Shown: piece after piece, positions 46,601-57,391 of the stretch
Position numbering within the stretch: the stretch's first letter is position 1
Layout of the letters: each line of letters begins with the position of its first letter
Origin: Cylindrodendrum hubeiense
Taxonomy: Eukaryota; Ascomycota; Sordariomycetes; Hypocreales; Nectriaceae
Direction of reading: 5' to 3'
NCBI GenBank assembly: GCA_014621425.1
Contig: JAANBB010000036.1
Span: 62,001-126,000, forward strand
DNA: 64,000 nucleotides
Notes under the pieces: model-generated
Told to the model about the DNA's origin: nothing
What the model saw: only the letters and a program-made list of their open reading frames with translations
The model's database searches: none
Program-made: the position numbers and the translations under genes

Positions 46601-47970
46601 CCGCCTTCAACACGGTCCGCTTCTTGCGCAAGCTCGCTGATGCTGGCCAGGCTGTTCTGGTCACTATCCATCAGCCTTCTGCTCAGCTTTTTGCCCAGTT
46701 CGACACGCTGCTGCTCCTCGCTAAGGGTGGCAAGACGGTTTATTTCGGCGACATCGGCGAGCACGCTAAGACGATCAAGGAATACTTTGGCCGCTTCGGA
46801 GCTCCTTGCCCCAAGGAAGTGAACCCCGCCGAGCACATGATTGATGTCGTTTCTGGTCACATGTCTCAAGGCAAGGACTGGAATGAGGTCTGGCTTGCAT
46901 CTCCTGAGCACGACGCCGTTAGCAAGGAGGTCAACCGCATTGACGCTGAAGCCGCGGCCAAGCCCCCTGGCACTTTTGATGATGGCAATGAGTTCGCCAC
47001 TTCCTTGTTGGAGCAAATAAAGCTGGTCACTCATCGTATGAACATCGCTCTCTACCGCAACGTCGACTATGTCAACAACAAGGCTTCCCTGCATCTCTTC
47101 TCCGCCTTGTTCAACGGCTTCACCTTTTGGATGATCGGTGACGGAGTTGGAGAGCTCCAGTTGAAGCTGTTTACGATTTTCAATTTCATCTTCGTTGCTC
47201 CAGGTGTCATGGCCCAGCTCCAGCCCTTGTTCATCCACCGTCGCGACATTTTCGAGACGCGCGAGAAGAAATCCAAGATGTACTCATGGATCGCTTTCGT
47301 GACGGGTCTGATCGTCTCTGAAATCCCCTACCTGTGCATCTGCGCCGTCTTGTACTTTGTCGCTTGGTATTATACTGTTGGTTTCCCCGGTGATTCAAAT
47401 CGCGCTGGAGGTACCTTCTTTGTGATGCTGATTTACGAGTTTGTGTACACTGGTATCGGTCAGTTCGTGGCTGCCTACGCACCGAACGAGGTCTTTGCGT
47501 CTCTAGTCAACCCAGTCATTCTCGGTACTTTGGTCTCGTTCTGTGGTGTTTTGGTGCCCTATGGGCAGATCCAGTCTTTCTGGCGTTACTGGATCTACTG
47601 GCTGAACCCTTTCAACTATCTCATGGGAAGTTTGTTGGTCTTCAACATCTGGGGCGCCGAGGTCAACTGTTCAGAAAGGGAATTTGCTCGCTTCGATCCT
47701 CCGAGTAACATGACTTGCGGCGACTATCTGGCCGACTACCTCGAAAGTGGCCTGGGCGCGGTCAGCAACCTCGTCAACCCTGAGGCGAGCTCTCAGTGCA
47801 TGGTGTGCTCCTACACCAAGGGCGAGGACTACCTGCGCACACTGAACCTGAAGGAGTACTACTACGGCTGGAGAGATGCCGCTATCGTGGTCATTTTTGC
47901 CTTTAGCTCGTACGCTCTGGTGTATGCTTTGATGAAGCTCCGAACCAAGACCTCCAAGAAGGCAGAGTAA
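43628..47970 (+). CDS. PDR-type (ABCG) full-size ABC transporter
   Basis: Three exons: join(43628..44412, 44467..45364, 45433..47970), 1406 residues, arranged NBD-TMD-NBD-TMD. NBD1: Walker A-like [11 protein letters not shown] near residue 113 with Cys in place of Lys, signature [11 protein letters not shown] near 228, and Walker B-like [15 protein letters not shown]2: Walker [15 protein letters not shown] near 810, a degenerate signature [12 protein letters not shown] and Walker [17 protein letters not shown] near 938. This asymmetry, with one catalytic site made of two half-normal ones, is the rule in fungal PDR pumps. The membrane domains include [20 protein letters not shown] and the PDR-CDR segments ([36 protein letters not shown]). 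Expected role: ATP-driven plasma-membrane efflux of azoles, plant or microbial toxins. It is shorter than typical ~1500-residue members mainly at the N-terminus. Confidence 0.93.
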
Positions 47971-48363
47971 TCAATCTACTCAATTTTTTTGGGTGATTGG
48001 GTGCAATAGAATGTGGGAACATAAATGATGGGCGGCGGGAAAGCGGCCCCATTTCATAATAGATTAGATCTCACGGGACATATATAGACTTGTCAATTTT
48101 TTCTTCATAGAATGTAGACTTTTTCTTTCTTTTACAATTATAAATACATTCGTCTCAACTATCCGTTTCATCTAGAGAGTGCTTCTAAAACCCATTTTGC
48201 GATATGGGCCCTATGGACATATCGACATCCTGTCGCTTTCTGGGCTAAGGAGATGTACAGGATCTCATGGCTAGGCATCAGCTCTCATTATGGAATCAAG
48301 TAGCAGTATTTTATAAGACAATAAACGGAGTTGAAATTTCACAACTGATATAGCTTCCCTACT
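47971..48363. other. Intergenic between convergent genes
   Basis: AT-rich 3' flanks of the ABC transporter and the HET-domain gene. Nothing else seen. Confidence 0.4.
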
Positions 48364-51300
48364 TTACCCTAACACTACAACCTCCTCTCTAGTTTCCACT
48401 TCCCACCACGCTTCCTTAGTAATCCTTCCCATCGCCACACGGCTAGCAAATGGTCGGCCCCTATCGTCCCAGCGCAGAAGCATGATGTTGAAGAGCGGGT
48501 AGTCCGTAAACCCGACACGCTTCTCGTCGCCAAAGTACTGCGCCTCAGAAATGAGGGCAAAGTCGTACGGGGGCAGCTCCGGGCGGTGTCTGTCCGGATC
48601 CGGGAGATAGACTCGGCCGACCTCCACACCACCACCGTTCAGAATGGGAGTTTCGCGTATCTTGAGCTCCGAGTGAACCACGAGCTTGCCGCTAGCGTTG
48701 CGCTTCCAGGTAGTCTCAGTTCTGGTACGCGTCTCCCCGAGGTGGAACTGGGCGATCTTCGTCCTGAAGATGAGGTGTTGATCCGTTAGCTGATTAGCTA
48801 TGTTTTTGTTAAGGGACGGCATGCTACTGTCCAGGCTGCCTGTAGCTGCGCTGACTGCTCTGTTCCAGTTTTCGATATTGACATTCTCGTCGAAGGCGAG
48901 GCCGAGCCCAGTCTCGTTTAGGGGTCGAAGGGATGGGTGATTCCTACTCGGAGAAGACTTATTGACTACGTACCACTTTAACAGCGGTCTCATGAATTCT
49001 TCTGCTTCATCTTGTTCGTCTGGAACAACTTTCTTTAGTCCTCCCTCGTCATTAGTCTGGGCCCTGAACGGCGACTCGTAGCGTACACCGCCATAGTCTC
49101 CTTCGGCATTTTCTTCAACGGCTGTCCATGCAGCCCATGACCAGCTCGGAAACGTGACCTTTGACCCATCAGAGGTTTCCGAGCTTTCTCGTGCTCGAAG
49201 AGAAACAGCCTCTCCAGCTGCCGGCTGCCAGTGTAACGCCTGGTCTAAGAACTGCTCAGGAAGGCCGCTCAGCAGCGATGTCTCTGACGGGGACTTCTGA
49301 TGGTTGGTGATAAGGATATGAAGCATGCCCAGTATAGCGTTCACGGCATCAGACGCCTTTGACATTTGACGCGGCGTGTACTGCTCGATCAACGCCGCGT
49401 ATTCGGCAAAGACAGGAGAGCGTAGTAGTCGCATTCCGCGCGTAGTCGACGAAGAGAGTCGCGGGTCCGCAAGGGACAACCATCTGACAAGCGGGGGCGG
49501 GTTGCTAATGCAGGAATCCTCAGCCGTCATGTCCTCGTGAGAAACGCCGCAAGAGCAGCAGAAGTCAACCGTCCCGTCGTGGAAGACGAGAAGCCGCCTA
49601 GACATCAACTTCTCTTGCAGCGTCCAGGCCCTTGTCGACCACGGCCGCAGGCTTGTATCGCGCTGAACAGGCACGAGGACGTTGATATCAGGGTTGTCTG
49701 TCACCTGCCTAGCGAGCTGGTTGACGGACCGCTCTGTGGTGATGCCGGCGATGGGTTCATCAAGATGACGACCAGATGCAGAAACAATGGTGACCACAGC
49801 GCTGCCGTAAATTCGATCCATTTGCTCTAGTTGTTGATCCTTGTCTAGCTGTTGATGCTGCAGGATACAAAGCCGATCGGCCCAAAGATAGCGCAGTCCG
49901 AGTTTGCGAGTAATCTCCATCGCATCTGCAATGGTGCGCCCGACAGACCTATCATCGAGACTGTTACGCTTGAAGAGTGCATCTTTGTTGGTGCTGTTTA
50001 AGTGCAGAATGCCTTCCGAGTGCCGCGGATGACCCCAGACATATGACAAAGCCGCGTAGCTGTTTCGAGTTGCGTTGATGTTGAGCTCAACAATGGCTCG
50101 TTTCCAGACGTCGATAAGCCTGAACCCGGTCCTCTGCGGCCTCTGCAACGTTTCGGACCATTGAGGTTTGTTGCAAGCATCTCCGTGTTCGTTCCGGCAG
50201 TGATCCACCCATTTCCGGCAAAGCTCCATATCGATCTTGGTCTTGTCGAGAATTTTACCGTAGCGCAAACCCCGGTCTTTCGTGGTGATCTCTGGTGAGG
50301 CAACGCGGAGACGAAAGCGGCTCAGCGTCTTTAATTCGCGAGTGATGCGTTTGCTGCAACCAGAAACGGTCACTTCCATGAGCCCCGAGTTTTTGTGTGA
50401 CGCACCGTATACGCTTATCCACAGCGCGGCGGGGACTTTCTTCATTTCCCCATGGTTGAAGAAGGCTACGGCTGAGATAATCTCGCGGACGAATTTGTAC
50501 CATCGTTTGTGTTCACGGTTGTTGTCAAACTCCTCGGCCGCTCGAAGACCCATTTCAGACGCCCCGCCGAGCGCTTGGGGGTTGAATTCCATGTCGTTTC
50601 CTCTCCGAAACTCAACGTTGGTTGTGATCTGGGCGTTGCAGTCGATCTTTCTCTTGGCACCAGAATTGGCATCCGCCTCTGCATGGGTCATTCTGATACT
50701 ATCCTTCGTGTAACCTCCAAACGGCCAGCGAGAATCCTTCTTAATGAGTAATCCATTGCCCTCCGTGCTCCAAAACCTTTCGCGCACCCGGGCCCAGGTC
50801 TTGAAGTCGACTCTACCGTTCCTTGTAGTGAAGTTGTCGTCTTCCTTGATGGTCTTTTGTAGATCGTTATCACGCAAGGGGTCGTTTTCTGGCAGGCAAA
50901 GAGCCTGAAAGAGCAGCCCACAGAAGCGACAGGTGTTGCGCTCCTTGAGCAGATGCTTCAATTCAATAGAGTATTGTTCGCCCGCTTGGTTCTGCGAAAC
51001 GGCATTCGGGTCAAATTGGCCGAAATCGATCTTGGAGCACTTCTTGCAGAGAGGACCGGGGTCAAAGAAGTTCTTCATCCATTTGGAAATGGATCGTACA
51101 AATTCTATCTCAGTGGAAAAACATTGGGCTTCTAACGATGAAACTGACGGGTGGGAAGCGTCGGAAATCCTAGGTTGATCAGATGATGGAGAGGTATGTC
51201 GATTTAGAACAGGAGGTAGACTAAGAGGTGGAGTAAGAGGTGGCCTAGGAGATGGGACGACAGAGAGATCAGGTGGAGTAAGAGGTATACCAGGAGGTGG

Positions 51301-51630
51301 ACCAGAAGGCAGATCGGGAGGTGGGCCAGGAGGTGGATTATGAAATCTGTGAGTTGTCAGATCCACCATGGCACTACTTGCTGGTTTGACTTTCAAAATT
51401 TCGGGTTTCAGAGGCCTTAAAGGGGGAATTCTTAGGGTTGTTAGATTCGGACGCGGCGAGGGACGATTCGGGACTTGTGGTGGAATGCTTGTCCGTGTGA
51501 TAGTTGTGTGCTTGTTAGTTGACGTTGAAGTGGTTTGTTCAAATATCCCCACCCCAGTCTTGACGTTTATGTGTTTCGGTTGTTTCATGACATTCCCGTT
51601 TGACTGCCATCCTGTTTTCTTTGGCTGCAT
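48364..51630 (-). CDS. HET-domain (heterokaryon incompatibility) protein
   Basis: Intronless frame of 1088 residues from an ATG at 51628-51630. Residues ~45-160 are low-complexity and proline-rich (for example GPPPDLPSGPPPGIPLTPPD). Two Cys pairs follow (LCKKCSKIDFGQF and NTCRFCGLLFQAL), a common N-terminal feature of HET proteins that may bind metal. The HET domain spans about residues 505-660: YAALSYVWGH near 525, then LRYLWADRLCILQ and QMDRIYGSAVVTIVSASG. Next come RPWSTRAWTLQEKLMSRRLL and FHDGTVDFCC. Family role: HET domains trigger vegetative incompatibility and cell death after cell fusion between unlike strains; most members have no tested partner. The long N-terminus ahead of the domain is unusual. 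An ATG further in (51372 region) is an alternative start. Confidence 0.9.
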   Translation of the reverse strand: MQPKKTGWQSNGNVMKQPKHINVKTGVGIFEQTTSTSTNKHTTITRTSIPPQVPNRPSPRPNLTTLRIPPLRPLKPEILKVKPASSAMVDLTTHRFHNPPPGPPPDLPSGPPPGIPLTPPDLSVVPSPRPPLTPPLSLPPVLNRHTSPSSDQPRISDASHPSVSSLEAQCFSTEIEFVRSISKWMKNFFDPGPLCKKCSKIDFGQFDPNAVSQNQAGEQYSIELKHLLKERNTCRFCGLLFQALCLPENDPLRDNDLQKTIKEDDNFTTRNGRVDFKTWARVRERFWSTEGNGLLIKKDSRWPFGGYTKDSIRMTHAEADANSGAKRKIDCNAQITTNVEFRRGNDMEFNPQALGGASEMGLRAAEEFDNNREHKRWYKFVREIISAVAFFNHGEMKKVPAALWISVYGASHKNSGLMEVTVSGCSKRITRELKTLSRFRLRVASPEITTKDRGLRYGKILDKTKIDMELCRKWVDHCRNEHGDACNKPQWSETLQRPQRTGFRLIDVWKRAIVELNINATRNSYAALSYVWGHPRHSEGILHLNSTNKDALFKRNSLDDRSVGRTIADAMEITRKLGLRYLWADRLCILQHQQLDKDQQLEQMDRIYGSAVVTIVSASGRHLDEPIAGITTERSVNQLARQVTDNPDINVLVPVQRDTSLRPWSTRAWTLQEKLMSRRLLVFHDGTVDFCCSCGVSHEDMTAEDSCISNPPPLVRWLSLADPRLSSSTTRGMRLLRSPVFAEYAALIEQYTPRQMSKASDAVNAILGMLHILITNHQKSPSETSLLSGLPEQFLDQALHWQPAAGEAVSLRARESSETSDGSKVTFPSWSWAAWTAVEENAEGDYGGVRYESPFRAQTNDEGGLKKVVPDEQDEAEEFMRPLLKWYVVNKSSPSRNHPSLRPLNETGLGLAFDENVNIENWNRAVSAATGSLDSSMPSLNKNIANQLTDQHLIFRTKIAQFHLGETRTRTETTWKRNASGKLVVHSELKIRETPILNGGGVEVGRVYLPDPDRHRPELPPYDFALISEAQYFGDEKRVGFTDYPLFNIMLLRWDDRGRPFASRVAMGRITKEAWWEVETREEVVVLG

Positions 51631-53251
51631 TGTGCCTTCGTCTAGGAGGCGATGATTACTCTTTCGACGGAGTGTACAATAACCTGAGGAGAAACAGCAG
51701 ACTGAGGAGACGAGATATACCTGGCGGGTTCGGCCCCCAATCCTACCTGGCGAGTGAGCACAAAATCGAGTGACATACTGCAGGCTGGGATTCGGACCTA
51801 ATACGCTGTGTTACCCTTGCGCCACAATCCATTGATAATGCCGACAAACTAAGATGGCGCAGAGCCCTAAATCTGCATGAGGTAAGACGCTGACCAGCCC
51901 ATCTCCCCAGAACGAGCATTTTGCATACCACTCGCAGTGGTGGATTGCAACGCTAAGTGTGACAAGGATGGTGTGGAGTGACAAGGATTATGTGGCAGCA
52001 CTTTCTGTTAAGCCGCGCTTTTCTCGGGGTCTCACGGAAAGGTATGGGGGTGGTCACTCTCTCTAGAACGGCCACTCTGTATTGCAGAGGGGTAGGAATA
52101 ATCCCACCTAAATACTGTGTGAGAGACCCCTGCAGCCCTCTCTAGCCCTAGATGTGGGGCCGGTTTGTCCCAGCTGCCATTCCTGTTTACGCTTTCATTC
52201 TATTCTTGTCGTTGCCTGTATGCATTATGGTGATGCCACCACTCAGCCGCACCAGGCTTGGAGACATGTATGTCAGCGAGATAAGACCGAAACCTTCCTC
52301 GTTATTGGATGCTAGCCAGCAACGTTTATTCCAGAGTGTTAAGTTAATTTTGTTGTTGAGTAATCACTCGGGAAGTTCAACCGATGAACTCGAGTTGGGG
52401 GCGGGTCAAAAAGCATGGGATGTTTGTGTTTCTTTAGAACACTCATTTCACTGTTCAGAGCCTTACTCAGGGACTGCTATCTAAGAACAGGGTCCTCTTA
52501 GGTCCGCAATCCAGAAAATCAGGTCCTTTTAGAAGTTCAACCCAAAACTCAACCCATCTCAGTCCAAAGTTCACATCTTCCAGTGAGATCAACCAGTCGA
52601 TGAATGAGCGCTCCAGAAAAATGACACCGTGCAGAGCCATCAAGGGATTGATTGTAGCTAGCTGCTAGCAGGTTGTCCATTTATCATGGAGCTGGTCACT
52701 ACACATTCTGTCAATTTCCATACATGAATACTGGTCAAAATATTTGAGCAAACACGAATTATTGTCTGCAGGACTCTTTGCAGCCGAGGAACCTTTCCGA
52801 GGCATCGCCCGTGTTTTCTTGGACCGCCCGGTTCCGACGAGTCTTGCGCTGTGATTGGCTCGAATATCGGTGTCGGAGGTATTCTATGATATGATTGGCT
52901 CTAGGATCGGCACCGGAGACAAATTCAAGACCTGGTTCAGTCCGACGGCCCAAAGTTTTAGATGTGGGCCCGGGCCCTGTAACCCTCCGCCTTCAATTAC
53001 TGGACGCATTCTACTGGGTGCCACTTACAGAGTTAGACTGGAGTCTCCGTCAGCAACAGGTCTATCCGCCAGCCGAACATGCGTCTCGGGCCCGGGCCAA
53101 TTTGTTTGCAGTGATGGGGCAAGACGTATTATAAGAAGAGGCTTGTATTCTGTACACATTGTTATCGTTTCAACATCCTCACATTCTTGCCATCGCCACC
53201 TTATCCCAGACACGCCTCCTCAAAGTGCGACATACGTCACAATCCCCCGTC
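51631..53251. other. Intergenic; promoter of the SDR gene, tRNA-like fragment
   Basis: A 110-codon frame at 52152-52484 begins with a hydrophobic, signal-like stretch but has no other support. Before the SDR gene, two inverted CCAAT boxes (ATTGG at 52854 and 52894) sit in a duplicated ~26-bp segment 40 bp apart. GGGCCCGGGCC occurs at 52966 and 53088, and a TATAAG at about 53130 lies 120 bp before the ATG. Confidence 0.4.
51783..51824 (-). other. tRNA-like A-box/B-box fragment
   Basis: On the minus strand TGGCGCAAGGG (51824-51814) fits the A-box consensus and GGTCCGAATCC (51798-51788) fits the B-box with one mismatch. They are only about 26 bases apart, too close for a complete tRNA, and no acceptor stem closes. 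I read it as a truncated tRNA or tRNA-derived relic, or chance. Confidence 0.3.
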
Positions 53252-54199
53252 ATGCCTAGCTTCAACCCCCAGTCTGATATACCAGACCTCTCAGAGCGGG
53301 TATGCATCGTTACTGGCGGCAACTCCGGGCTCGGAGAGGCTACTGTCACAGCTCTCGCTCAACACAACCCAGGCACGCTCTATCTAGCTGCCCGGTCGCG
53401 TGCTCGAGCCGAATTGGCCCTCGAACGCATCAAAGAGACATCCGCCGCAGCCCGGTCTGTGAATATCGTGATTCTCGAGCTGGACCTCGCCAGCATAGAC
53501 TCTGTCAAAGAGGCGGCAGAACGAGTGAATAGGGAGGCTTCTCGCGTCGATATCCTTTACCTCAACGGCGGCGTGGCTGCCATGCCCGCGGCCAAGACCA
53601 AGGATGGCTTCGAGGTGCATTTCGGCACCAACTACATCGGTCACGTTCTTCTCACCCAGCTACTCATGCCCAAGCTCCTGGAGACCGCTGCTCTCCCCGG
53701 TGCCGACGTGAGGGTGGTCTCCATATCATCCACCATGCATAAGTCATTCGCACCTCGGGAGGGTATCATCTTCGAAAATCTCCATACTGCCATGGGTGAG
53801 ATAGGAGGATCAGCACGTTACGCCCAGTCCATGCTCGCAAAGAATCTTTTCGCTCGCGAGCTGGCGAGGCGGTACCCCCAGATCATGTCATTGGCAGTGC
53901 ACCCGGGCGGTGTTAAGTCTTCGGCGTACAACGGCTCTAAGGACATGAACTGGCTTGGCCACAAACTTCTCCTGGTTGTCATTGCCCTAATGGGTGTTTC
54001 ACCGGAGGAGGGGGCAAAGGGCCAACTGTGGTGCAGCTTCAGCAAGGATACCAGCAACGGAACTTACTACGAACCTGTCGGTAAGACTGGAAAGGAGAGC
54101 AGTCTGTCACGGGACGATGAGCTAGCATCCAAGTTGTGGAATTGGACAGATGAAGAATTGCGTAAACATGGGGCTCCTGCCTGGCCTTCTCAGAGCTAA
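53252..54199 (+). CDS. Short-chain dehydrogenase/reductase with altered catalytic motif
   Basis: Intronless, 315 residues; the ATG at 53252 follows the pattern CGTCATGCC and precedes PSFNPQSDIPDLSERVCIVTGG. TGGNSGLGE (residues ~20-28) is the classical SDR nucleotide-binding turn; DLASIDSVKEAAERV gives the cofactor Asp; LYLNGGVAA replaces the usual NNAG; VVSISSTMHK holds the active-site Ser. The catalytic motif reads RYAQSMLAKNLFARELARRY, where the Lys expected four residues after Tyr190 is Met. Retinol-dehydrogenase-type relatives have YxQSKLAN at this place. The rest of the fold (SLAVHPGGVKSS) is intact. It may be a weak or inactive enzyme, or use the Lys three residues later. Substrate unknown. 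Confidence 0.87.
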   Translation: MPSFNPQSDIPDLSERVCIVTGGNSGLGEATVTALAQHNPGTLYLAARSRARAELALERIKETSAAARSVNIVILELDLASIDSVKEAAERVNREASRVDILYLNGGVAAMPAAKTKDGFEVHFGTNYIGHVLLTQLLMPKLLETAALPGADVRVVSISSTMHKSFAPREGIIFENLHTAMGEIGGSARYAQSMLAKNLFARELARRYPQIMSLAVHPGGVKSSAYNGSKDMNWLGHKLLLVVIALMGVSPEEGAKGQLWCSFSKDTSNGTYYEPVGKTGKESSLSRDDELASKLWNWTDEELRKHGAPAWPSQS

Positions 54200-54399
54200 G
54201 AATAGTTGGCCGGTTTTAACGCAAGGCCCTGCCGGTGAATGTGCCAAGAACACAATGTATTTATCTCCGCACTTTTGTAGATATCCTATATAATTGATTC
54301 GGTTGAATATTAACGGCGTTTATCGGATTGAGAGAAGATTTACAATCCGGTGCTGTAGCTAGAGAGATATCCGTCATCAAAGTCTCATTCCCACATAAT

Positions 54400-56909
54400 T
54401 CACCCAAGCAGCCTTGGCCACAGAGATATCTGAGGAAATGTACCCCCAAATGATGGCGATGACGGCTCCGTTGGCTCTGCTGGGGTAGATGCGGCCGCTG
54501 TGGTCATCATAGGCCAGGTATAATCGCTATCCACTTCCACTCCCAACGTGGTCGTCGCGTCGCCGGGGTGTGTCGTCACGTCTTCTATTATGTCAAAGCA
54601 GCCTTCTTGCAGCCGGCCATTGTCGACGGCGCCACTCGTAGTAACTGGGCTCGAATCCTCCCGATCACACTCTTCAGTAACCGGGTTCTCCTGCAGGACT
54701 GTTCCCGCTACTCTGATAGTGTCAAGGTCGCCCTCTTGATCGGGATCCTGGACGGACAACATCCGCCTGAGGCGCCGAGAGGTGAGCCGCAGTTCATGCT
54801 GCAGCGTCTGTTTAATTGCGCGAGGCTGTTCTGGTGGCAACATAACGTGTCCGTCCGGATCACTACGGTTCCGATATGCTGACCCGGCAGTAAATGTTAT
54901 GTTATGGGCGCTAGCTGGTCCCTCCGGGTTGCGTACGTTGCGCTCCAGAAGTAAATCGACGTCAAACTTATCTTTCATAGCCTCAGGATTCCATCCAGAC
55001 ACACCACGCAGAGAAATTAAGCGTAAGCACAGCTGATAGCAGTATAATGTGGCCACAAACGCAAAGTAGCTCAACATCGACGCTTTGTTTGAGTTGATCG
55101 AATTCGTGGCTAAGAAGGCCTTGACAGACACCAAACACGCACCGAGGAGCTCAACACGAGTATTTGTATCAACTGCCTGAGTCTCTAATGCGTGGAATGA
55201 ACCACCCCTGTGGACCATGTCCTGTTGACGATGAAACCAGGGCTGAAAGATAGAATCTGAGCATGCGATCTCGTAGATCATCATCTCTACCACGAGTAGG
55301 TGAGCATGTAAAAGTTCGCCTGTGCCTTCTCTTTCAGTCAGTACACAATGACAAAGGGGGACTGATTACCGTCTTGAGTAACTTACCGCCATCTTTGAGC
55401 TCTACAGTTAGGGATTCCTTCAATTGATCAGCCTGTTGTCTGAAGCCACCTGCTATCACGGTCAGGGAGACATTGGCGTGTCCATATAACTGGCGTGAAG
55501 CTTTTGTGACTGAAATACTCTGAGCAAGCTGCTGAATCTGTACCAGTGATACCACTAGATCGTCGGTGGACTGCTTGTGTGGATATGACGCCAGCATACA
55601 GCACACACCGTGGATCACCAAAGAAGAGGAGCTGGAGACAGCCACGGGACTCTGGTTTATGGTGAAGAGTCTGACCACGATAAATCATTAGCTTGGCATC
55701 TAAAAGAAAGAAGTAACTCAGAGCCAATCGAGTAGAACTGGACATGAATGCCTTGGATATACCTTACATAGTCGATAAATAATACCACCCACAATAAGCA
55801 CGACCCTGTTCTATGCTGTTCATATCCGGATCTTTCGGAAATTCAAACACCTCGCATAGAGATCGTGCCAATGATAGAAGGCTGTTAAGCTGGCGTTTAT
55901 CTAGATTCCAGTGGTACCTAATATGGATTAATCCTATCAGTTAATCTCCCAGAAATGTGATTCTTGCTTCCCTTGGGAAGCGTCAATGCCGCATTTTGAG
56001 TAGAGTAATACTTACCAAGCAATTAACACCAGTAGCCCCTGAAGCAGGTCTATATCTTTATGCGGCCTCAGCAGCGCCGCTTCGGCAATATCTCGCAGGA
56101 GTCGGTCGGCCAGCCTAGCAGTCCTAACTTCGTCTCGACCCAGTGTTGCTACCTTGACGGCTCTCCACAGAAATGGTCGCTGCTGCCTTCTACTCGCGGT
56201 TCCTAGTTCCGGATGGACTATGACGAATGGAAAGAGTTGCTGCATATACTTGCGATATTGCTCCACTGAAAGGGCATCTTCTTGGGGGTCCTCGATCGGC
56301 TCTGATCTACCTGCCACCGCGACACGAGGCAAAATTCGCCGGAATGGCCCTCTTTGATCCAACGGGTCCAGGGGAGCAATATGTTCCTGTGGTTGTGCTT
56401 GGAGGGAGATTGTGTCAACGGCGGGATGCCTTGGAATAGGATTGTCCAAGGGTTCATTTTCCTCGCCTGTGACATTGTCACTGAGGGTATTTGCTAAGTC
56501 ATCGCCTTCTATTGCAGTTGGTGGGTGAGCGGTGCTGATGATGTCATGGTTATCGGCAAGACGAGAGGTGAGCTCTTCTAGTCGGCGCTCTAAGACCTGC
56601 ATTCGCGACTGTCTCTTCCCCTTTTCCTTGCGCGCTCGTCTCGGGGCAGGTGTTTGGGAAACGCAGGGTTTTCCAAGGCGATGGCATCTTGCAGAACGAG
56701 GTCAATACTGATTGCAAAGTGCCGTGCTAGGAACATGGCAGAGGTGCGCACCTTCGACTTAATGGGAACGGTCTTGCAGCAGGCCTTGGTACTTACCTCT
56801 GGCATAGATTTCCTGTCGGGCCTGGGAGACACTTGGACTTGGACTTTGCACAGCTCCCACAGGCTATGGGACCGGTCGGCTTGAGGCTTTGCTTAGCCTG
56901 CCCAGTCAT
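54400..56909 (-). CDS. Zn2Cys6 transcription factor
   Basis: Five exons: complement(join(54400..55319, 55387..55670, 55768..55917, 56016..56687, 56797..56909)), 712 residues, phases consistent. The zinc cluster is split by intron 1: ACGSCAKSKSKCLPGPTG, then LCQR joined to CHRLGKPC. A basic stretch APRRARKEKGKR and a coil VLERRLEELTSRLA follow. The middle-homology region has YRKYMQQLFPFVIVHPEL, LRDIAEAALL, LLQGLLVLIAWYHWNLDKRQ and LARSLCEVFEFPKD. The exon 3-4 junction requires an 97-nt intron ending GTGGTCAG; earlier AGs would run into stops, which fixes the choice. The C-terminal tail is acidic and Thr/Pro-rich, like an activation domain. Regulated genes are unknown; the SDR gene is convergent with it and the SRPK-like gene lies upstream on the same strand. 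Confidence 0.85.
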
Positions 56910-57391
56910 CCTGCTTCTTTGGCTGTCTCTCGCAAGCCTTACTGCGATGACCAAAATAGCAAGCGCTTAGAGAAAAGGGATCCAATGAGGGAGTCAACTG
57001 GCAAGACAGACCAGACTACGGGGTTAGGAAATCAACGTAGGGAGAGGGCCGGAAAACGGAGATAACCATAGAAGATGTAAGCATAAGGGATACGAATTAG
57101 ACTCTCGTAGCGCTGAGGGAGTCTTACATCCCTGGTGTCGTGACCCATGTCGATGGTGCAGGCGGTGGAGTTGGGCAGAAAGCAGTGCCCATAATTCGCC
57201 TTATACGCGGAAGCTCGGCTTTATCGCAGCGGGAACTCATGTATGGAAACAGGAATGGATTTTGGTGAGCTTGAGCTTTGTCTTAAAGTACTATGGTATC
57301 CATTCCTCTTGAATTATGTCCAAAAAACGACGCCGTAAAAATTAAAGAACCAGAAGGTTATAGACCATTGCTCCATGCCCATGCCATTTGT
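56910..57391. other. Intergenic, regulator promoter
   Basis: Upstream of the regulator and 3' of the SRPK-like kinase. No element stands out. Confidence 0.4.

Noticed and set aside
52152..52484. Possible small secreted protein
   Set aside because: Hydrophobic N-terminus only; no cysteines pattern, no intron and no recognised relative. Kept as a note, not a gene.
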